DNA from: Copromyces sp. CBS 386.78
Lineage: Eukaryota > Ascomycota > Sordariomycetes > Sordariales > Sordariaceae
Reading direction: 5' to 3'
DNA length: 64,000 nt
Assembly: GCA_030685235.1 (NCBI GenBank)
Contig: MU839179.1
Span: 1-64,000 of the forward strand
Below the pieces are notes generated by a model. The model was not told the DNA's origin and ran no database searches. It worked only from the letters and a program-made list of their open reading frames with translations. Every line of letters starts with the position of its first letter. Position 1 is the first letter of the stretch. A program made the position numbers and the translations under genes. Positions 63,261-64,000 of this stretch are shown in pieces.

Positions 63261-63624
63261 TGTTACTAGACGGGCCAACCGAGCCACCGGGGACACAACA
63301 GCCAAAAGAGGCTAGGCTGTGTGACCATCAGACCAGGATAGGCTCACGTTCACCACTCCAACACCAGGTGAGCCAGGACCACAATGGTGAGCCGGACGTC
63401 TAGGGTTGCGGGAACCTCAAGGGAGGCACGGAATATAAGAGGCACCTGGAGAACCTAAGGTACCTTAGTTAGCGAAATAGCTCGACAGTAGTCAATAGAC
63501 CATCGTCATCAGAGACACGTATAACGATACTTGTTGTGAACCTTTTGGCTTCACCGAACTGCACTTGATAGTCTTTTACCTTCAGCTATCTCATTTAGGC
63601 AGATCAAGACTGCCGTTCGTCACA
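63261..63624. mobile_element. Solo LTR abutting the SDR gene (364 bp)
   Basis: It runs from TGTTAC to GTCACA (TG...CA with an imperfect inverted end) and is flanked by TTGAG at 63,256-63,260 and 63,625-63,629. The duplicated target contains the TGA stop codon, so the coding end is preserved and the LTR begins one base after it. It has normal composition and no RIP, and it is unrelated to the other LTRs in the window. The orientation and the superfamily are not determined. Confidence 0.85.
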
Positions 63625-63629
63625 TTGAG

Positions 63630-64000
63630 CTACTTGACTTTTCAAGCTGAATATGAAGTTACGGGACAGCCTTGTACTCGTCTCCAATACTTACATAAAT
63701 AAGGTAAGAATAAAAATAGACAAAAATGCACCTGTTGAGATCGATAACTCATCTTAGCCTCGAAGCCCCCTTGCTTTGTAGGCTTGGATTGTGTCCACCC
63801 ACACACTGAGAGCGCCAAGCAATGCCAAGACATGGCGATGGCTTCAAATCCGAAGCTAGCGCATGTCAGCAACACAATTGGGAACCGCCCAATTGATTTA
63901 ATGCAAAAAGCAACAAGCGGCCAAAAAGACATCCAACCAATTAAAGGCATCAATAAAAAAGCAAGAGACAACAAACACATACAACAGGAACACTGGGATT
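63630..64000. other. Intergenic sequence, nothing recognised
   Basis: Normal composition. An AATAAG-type sequence near 63,695 could serve 3' end formation. A 112-codon hydrophobic minus-strand frame (63,642-63,980) has no recognisable domain or supporting context, and I do not call it a gene. Confidence 0.5.

Noticed and set aside
63642..63980. 112-codon hydrophobic minus-strand frame
   Set aside because: No domain, no introns or regulatory context, and it sits in a short tail of sequence; chance is sufficient.

Overview
The window is a repeat-dense, AT-rich block from a filamentous ascomycete (Pezizomycotina), ending in about 2 kb of ordinary gene sequence. Positions 1 to about 61,840 are almost stripped of CA and TG dinucleotides, while CG survives, and former Gln and Trp codons are now TAA/TAG. 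This is the signature of repeat-induced point mutation (RIP, C to T at CpA on either strand). Almost every coding trace here is a dead retrotransposon; most other open frames are chance.

The block resolves into a nested stack, read from matching LTR lengths, TG...CA-type termini and target-site duplications (TSDs). K0 is a relic whose outer LTR is split between 454-751 and 61,831-61,840. Inside that LTR is K, a minus-strand Gypsy chromovirus (752-61,825, TSD GCTAA). Inside K is G1, a plus-strand Gypsy (7,804-60,926, TSD TCGCG). Inside G1 is H, a plus-strand chromovirus (9,441-55,207, TSD AAAAG). Inside H is F, a very large Gypsy (12,524-42,957, TSD GTAT). Inside F is DNA element C (34,594-41,122, TSD TATAATAA), and inside C a Copia element (35,015-40,763, TSD ATAGC). 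Side insertions are five short DNA elements of one family, a TRIM-Gypsy composite (13,124-21,836, TSD TCCTA), a second G-family copy G2 (46,418-53,134, TSD ATTAG), a tRNA-headed SINE (45,027-45,841, 13-bp TSD) and solo LTRs. As a check, removing nested insertions from G1 leaves about 6,712 bp, against 6,717 bp for G2. Removing the SINE restores a conserved RNase H-region reading frame in H.

The least expected items are: (i) a composite in which a 501-bp TRIM and an 8.2-kb Gypsy sit end to end across a 4-nt TTAG junction and share one outer TSD, as if two unprocessed cDNAs were joined and integrated together; (ii) a DNA-transposon family with 8-bp TSDs whose terminal inverted repeats are built from one or two 22-bp units; (iii) an approximately 815-bp SINE; (iv) a Gypsy element of about 14.8 kb with some 6 kb beyond integrase; and (v) RIP that fades at element edges and must have acted in more than one episode.

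From 61,841 rightwards base composition is normal. One intact gene (62,111-63,259, two introns, 348 aa) encodes a NAD(P)-dependent epimerase/dehydratase-like extended SDR protein. A 364-bp solo LTR with TSD TTGAG lies one base after its stop codon and replaces its immediate 3' flank. The last 370 bp show nothing convincing.
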